Positions 5,409-7,769 of a stretch of 7,769 nt of DNA are shown one piece after another (position 1 is the first letter of the stretch; each line of letters opens with the position of its first letter). Below the pieces are notes generated by a model. That model worked only from the letters and a program-made list of their open reading frames with translations. It had not been told where the DNA came from and searched no databases. The DNA is from Alphaproteobacteria bacterium (GTDB lineage: Bacteria; Pseudomonadota; Alphaproteobacteria; Micavibrionales; UBA2020), in assembly GCA_023136145.1 (NCBI GenBank), contig JAGLRU010000131.1, forward strand, positions 1 through 7,769. Direction: 5' to 3'. The position numbers and the translations under genes are program-made.

Positions 5409-6545
5409 TTAATCTTCTGAATTTTCCGAGATTTCCAGCTTATTTCTGGGGATGCTTTCATCCCTATCTTCGTTCATAGCATAAGAAATTAGCAACATCC
5501 CAAACCATCGCCACCGTCTAGGCTCTCCCGGAACCCTCGTTTCATCCGGCATGGTGCAATTGATGCGAGTACGACGATCAACAAATGGCTGGTCAGGGCG
5601 GATTTCAATTCGATTACCGCCCATACGGGTAAGAGGAAGTCTTCCCAGATTCGAAGCAAAGCAGGAAAGTCTGGAAAGATTTTGGATTTCAGGAGTGACC
5701 GTAAAACCAATAATCGGCGGATTTTTAAAGAAGGTCGTATCTTCAGGGAGAACGTCCTCCACTGGCAGTGGCAGTGCATTGGCAGTCAGCATAAAACGAT
5801 CAAGATCGCCGTAATCATCTGTCATGGTAAAGCGCGGCAGTGACAAAAAGTCAGAATGAACGTGCACACCGCCAGAGTGCTGCCCGAAAACAGCTTTGAA
5901 TTTATAGCCAACAAGTATCTTTTTAATACTGTTATTGAACTCGCCGTAAGGGTAGGCAAAGAAAGCCGGATTCTCTCCCCAAACTTCACGATAACGAGAA
6001 ACGGCACGATTGATAATTGTGACATTTTGCTCGTCCGTCCGATCAGTCAGATGTTTATAGGCAGCAGGCAGAATTCCGATGCTTACCAGCTTATTTTTCC
6101 GAAGCTTACTCAACTGATCCCATGATAGATGAGCGGAATTTCTGTTGTCCACCATATCCGATGCAAAGAAAACGGTGAATGGTATCTTCGCATCTTCAAG
6201 AAGTGGTAGCACATTAGAAATCGTAGCCCGATAAGCACCATCAAATGTGATTCCTATGCTTTTCGGAGGCAGTACATTACCGTTTTTCAAAGCATCTATA
6301 ATTTTTGTCAATGGCAAAACAGAATAACCACCCTCTTTCAATTCATGAATATGTTCTTTGAATTGTTCTATGGAAATGTTGCTTTTCGAAACAATGTCTT
6401 CCCCGACTCGCTGATACACAAATATAACGGCAGTTCCTTTGTCCTCCTCAATGGCAAAAGCAGGAAAAGAAAACAGCGCAAAAGCCGATACAAAAATCGT
6501 TACTGCAATAATTCCGTGTAAAAGCGTATACTTGCGTTTCAACAT
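5409..6545 (-). CDS. Secreted polysaccharide-deacetylase-like protein lacking metal ligands (probable pseudoenzyme)
   Basis: This is a 378-residue NodB-fold (carbohydrate esterase 4-like) protein. An N-terminal signal sequence (basic MLKRK, hydrophobic 11-30, AFA/I near 29-31) sends it to the periplasm or an envelope anchor. Fold signatures remain: ITFDGAYRA (99-107), FAYPYGE (196-202), GQHSG (221-225), LPRF (236-239) and a C-terminal INCT...WRWFGM region (329-350) with cysteines 295 and 330. The active site is altered. The family's DD pair is D102-G103; the metal-binding HxxxH is L159 and Y163 in IGILPAAY; and the usual YHR near the start is YQR (44-46). Deacetylase activity is therefore doubtful, and a binding or regulatory role is more likely. 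A 28-residue, mostly acidic tail follows WRWFGM. The ATG at 6545 is preferred to an in-frame TTG at 6566; neither has a strong ribosome binding site. sodB follows after 19 bases. Confidence 0.85.
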   Translation of the reverse strand: MLKRKYTLLHGIIAVTIFVSAFALFSFPAFAIEEDKGTAVIFVYQRVGEDIVSKSNISIEQFKEHIHELKEGGYSVLPLTKIIDALKNGNVLPPKSIGITFDGAYRATISNVLPLLEDAKIPFTVFFASDMVDNRNSAHLSWDQLSKLRKNKLVSIGILPAAYKHLTDRTDEQNVTIINRAVSRYREVWGENPAFFAYPYGEFNNSIKKILVGYKFKAVFGQHSGGVHVHSDFLSLPRFTMTDDYGDLDRFMLTANALPLPVEDVLPEDTTFFKNPPIIGFTVTPEIQNLSRLSCFASNLGRLPLTRMGGNRIEIRPDQPFVDRRTRINCTMPDETRVPGEPRRWRWFGMLLISYAMNEDRDESIPRNKLEISENSED

Positions 6546-6582
6546 CTTGCAATTACTTTTGAACAATTAAAATACCAAAGGA

Positions 6583-6611
6583 TTGTATCATAAAAGGCGA
6601 CGCATTAATAT
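6583..6611 (+). promoter_or_regulatory. Possible sigma-70-type promoter for tsaB-mucR
   Basis: TTGTAT (6583-6588) and TAATAT (6606-6611) are separated by exactly 17 bases in the 128-base divergent spacer. Transcription would begin near 6618, leaving about 55 untranslated bases before tsaB. Its -35 box overlaps a TACAAT on the opposite strand (6582-6587) that could serve as a -10 box for the leftward gene, but I find no good matching -35 for that one. Confidence 0.4.
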
Positions 6612-6673
6612 AGAGTCAGCCGAAACCGAATTTCACCCCCGCATCTTAAATTCAAGGACATTTACCAATTAGC

Positions 6674-7357
6674 ATGAAATGTCTTGCAGTAAATACAGCG
6701 ACCAGTACCTTCTCCATCGCGCTTGTCGAGGATGAAAAAGTGTTGCACCTCTTTGAAACGCCAGAAACACGGGATCAGGGAAACCTGTTGTTGGAGCACA
6801 TTCAAGACGGTTTGAAGAAAAACAATATAACCTTCGCAAAGCTTGACTTACTGGCGGTGGTAACAGGGCCGGGCAGCTTTACTGGAATCAGAGTCGGTCT
6901 GGCTGCTATGCGTGGAATCGCACTTGCCGCAGAAAAGCCTTTAATCGGGATGTCAAGTTTTGATATGTTCGCCATAAATGATATTGATGCCATTAACATC
7001 GTTGCCATCGAATCATGGCGAGACGAGCTTTTTTTCGCAGTTCTGGACGGAGAAGGCTCTCCCCTTCTCGCTTGCGGAAACGAAACACCGGAGGCTTTTT
7101 CCCGACGGTTCCGAGACAGCCTGACAGATACCCACAAGATCAGCATATCCGGGGATGCAGGAGCGACGGTTTGGCCTTTGTTTCCTAATGCAGATTTAAT
7201 AGATAAAAAAGCCAATGCCGAAGATGTAGCACAACTGGCGATGCGGAAATTTAAAAAAAGTGGTATATTATCCAAGCCAGTGCCTTATTATTTGCGAGAT
7301 GCAGATACGACGATATCCGCAAAAATTTCTAAAACTTTGAAGTCAGTGGAGGATTGA
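6674..7357 (+). CDS. tsaB: TsaB, subunit of the tRNA t6A37 threonylcarbamoyl transfer complex
   Basis: TsaB (YeaZ) is a 227-residue cytoplasmic ASKHA-fold protein. It pairs with TsaD, and with TsaE, to put threonylcarbamoyl on adenosine 37 of tRNAs reading ANN codons. The N-terminus MKCLAVNTATSTFSIAL fits the family's first strand (usually ILAIDTA), and the hallmark GPGSFTGIRVGL lies at residues 65-76. Length is normal and nothing looks broken. The ATG at 6674 is supported by the family N-terminus, although the nearest purine stretch, AAGGA (6654-6658), is 15 bases away, so the ribosome binding site is poor. The stop codon abuts the start of the MucR-like gene. In many Alphaproteobacteria rimI and fur lie next to tsaB; here neither follows immediately. 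Confidence 0.93.
   Translation: MKCLAVNTATSTFSIALVEDEKVLHLFETPETRDQGNLLLEHIQDGLKKNNITFAKLDLLAVVTGPGSFTGIRVGLAAMRGIALAAEKPLIGMSSFDMFAINDIDAINIVAIESWRDELFFAVLDGEGSPLLACGNETPEAFSRRFRDSLTDTHKISISGDAGATVWPLFPNADLIDKKANAEDVAQLAMRKFKKSGILSKPVPYYLRDADTTISAKISKTLKSVED
7348..7353 (+). promoter_or_regulatory. Strong ribosome binding site of the MucR-like gene
   Basis: GGAGGA at 7348-7353 lies inside the last codons of tsaB, four bases before the ATG at 7358. The tsaB stop TGA (7355-7357) directly touches that ATG, so the two genes are probably translated from one message. Confidence 0.75.
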
Positions 7358-7765
7358 ATGGATAAGAAGCCTGAATTAATTTCTTCTACGTCTGAAATCG
7401 TGGCGGCTTATCTGTCACGTAATCCGGTACCACTTTCTGAACTTCCGTCACTGGTTAAGCTTGTTTACGATTCCCTCGCCAACCTATCTTCCGAAAATCT
7501 TCATCCACACGACAGCAGTCTAACGCCAGCGGTTCCCATCCGAAAATCTGTGATGCCGGATTACATTATTTGTCTCGAAGACGGTAAAAAGATGAAGATG
7601 CTAAAACGTTATCTAAAAACAGCCTACAGCATGACACCGGATCAATACCGCACCAAATGGGGTCTACCGTCAGATTATCCAATGGTCGCCCCAAACTACG
7701 CCAAACGCCGTAGCAGCCTCGCCAAAGAACACGGACTCGGCACCTTGCGCGAGGAAAAGGAATAG
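7358..7765 (+). CDS. mucR: Ros/MucR-family DNA-binding regulator with degenerate zinc finger
   Basis: This 135-residue protein has the Ros/MucR architecture: a helical N-terminal part that mediates oligomerisation in the family, then the conserved block VPIRKSVMPDYIICLEDGKK (59-78), followed by MTPDQYRTKWGLPSDYPMVA (92-111) and a basic C-terminus. Family members bind AT-rich DNA and silence or regulate surface, virulence, motility or cell-cycle genes. The prokaryotic zinc finger of Ros uses C-x2-C...H...H; many MucR proteins use Cys-Asp-His-His. Here C72 and D75 remain, but the His positions are Y85 (KRYL) and A89/Y90 (KTAY), so no histidine is left in the finger. Some rhizobial homologues are reported to fold without zinc, so it may still work. 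The gene is complete, ending four bases before the window edge, and is coupled to tsaB. Confidence 0.92.
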   Translation: MDKKPELISSTSEIVAAYLSRNPVPLSELPSLVKLVYDSLANLSSENLHPHDSSLTPAVPIRKSVMPDYIICLEDGKKMKMLKRYLKTAYSMTPDQYRTKWGLPSDYPMVAPNYAKRRSSLAKEHGLGTLREEKE

Positions 7766-7769
7766 AAGC

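Noticed and set aside
5390..5461. Longer sodB start at the ATG at 5461
   Set aside because: It would add 24 residues unlike any SOD N-terminus and overlap the upstream gene; the ATG at 5389 has a good ribosome binding site and the family N-terminus.
6802..7275. Minus-strand open frame of 157 codons inside tsaB
   Set aside because: It is a shadow of the conserved tsaB frame with no supporting start signal or recognisable domain.

Overview
The window reads as a piece of an alphaproteobacterial chromosome. The strongest taxonomic pointer is the Ros/MucR-family regulator at the right end, a family largely confined to Alphaproteobacteria. The polysaccharide-deacetylase-like protein also resembles, from memory, a family seen in that class. 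GC content looks close to 50% in most genes. No RNA genes, CRISPR array, transposase or prophage gene is visible. All named functions rest on motif reading, not on a database search.

Left block (1-3433, plus strand): the 3' part of a glutamine-dependent NAD+ synthetase gene (nadE, cut by the window edge), a zinc-dependent histone-deacetylase-superfamily enzyme, and an EpmA-like class II lysyl-tRNA-synthetase paralogue. The last two overlap by 14 bases and are probably translationally coupled. The block ends at a hairpin that may terminate transcription from both sides.

Middle block (3434-6545, minus strand): transcription runs right to left. A secreted polysaccharide-deacetylase-like protein is followed after 19 bases by an iron-type superoxide dismutase (sodB), then by a 213-base spacer and a secreted protein with seven Sel1 repeats. 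The deacetylase-like protein has lost the expected metal ligands. The dismutase carries an unusual cysteine-rich C-terminal tail. The Sel1 gene is bracketed by a 38-base direct repeat made of its own 3' end, and palindromic intergenic elements lie beside each copy.

Right block (6674-7765, plus strand): tsaB, for the tRNA t6A37 modification complex, runs directly into a MucR-like regulator with a strong ribosome binding site. That regulator lacks the histidines that normally hold the zinc. A 128-base divergent spacer separates tsaB from the deacetylase-like gene and carries a plausible promoter.

Most of the genes are housekeeping. The notable parts are the repeat-bounded Sel1 segment, the dismutase tail, two proteins that keep their fold signatures but have lost metal ligands, and the extended EpmA-like protein coupled to a deacetylase. 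I see no clear evidence of a new multi-gene system.
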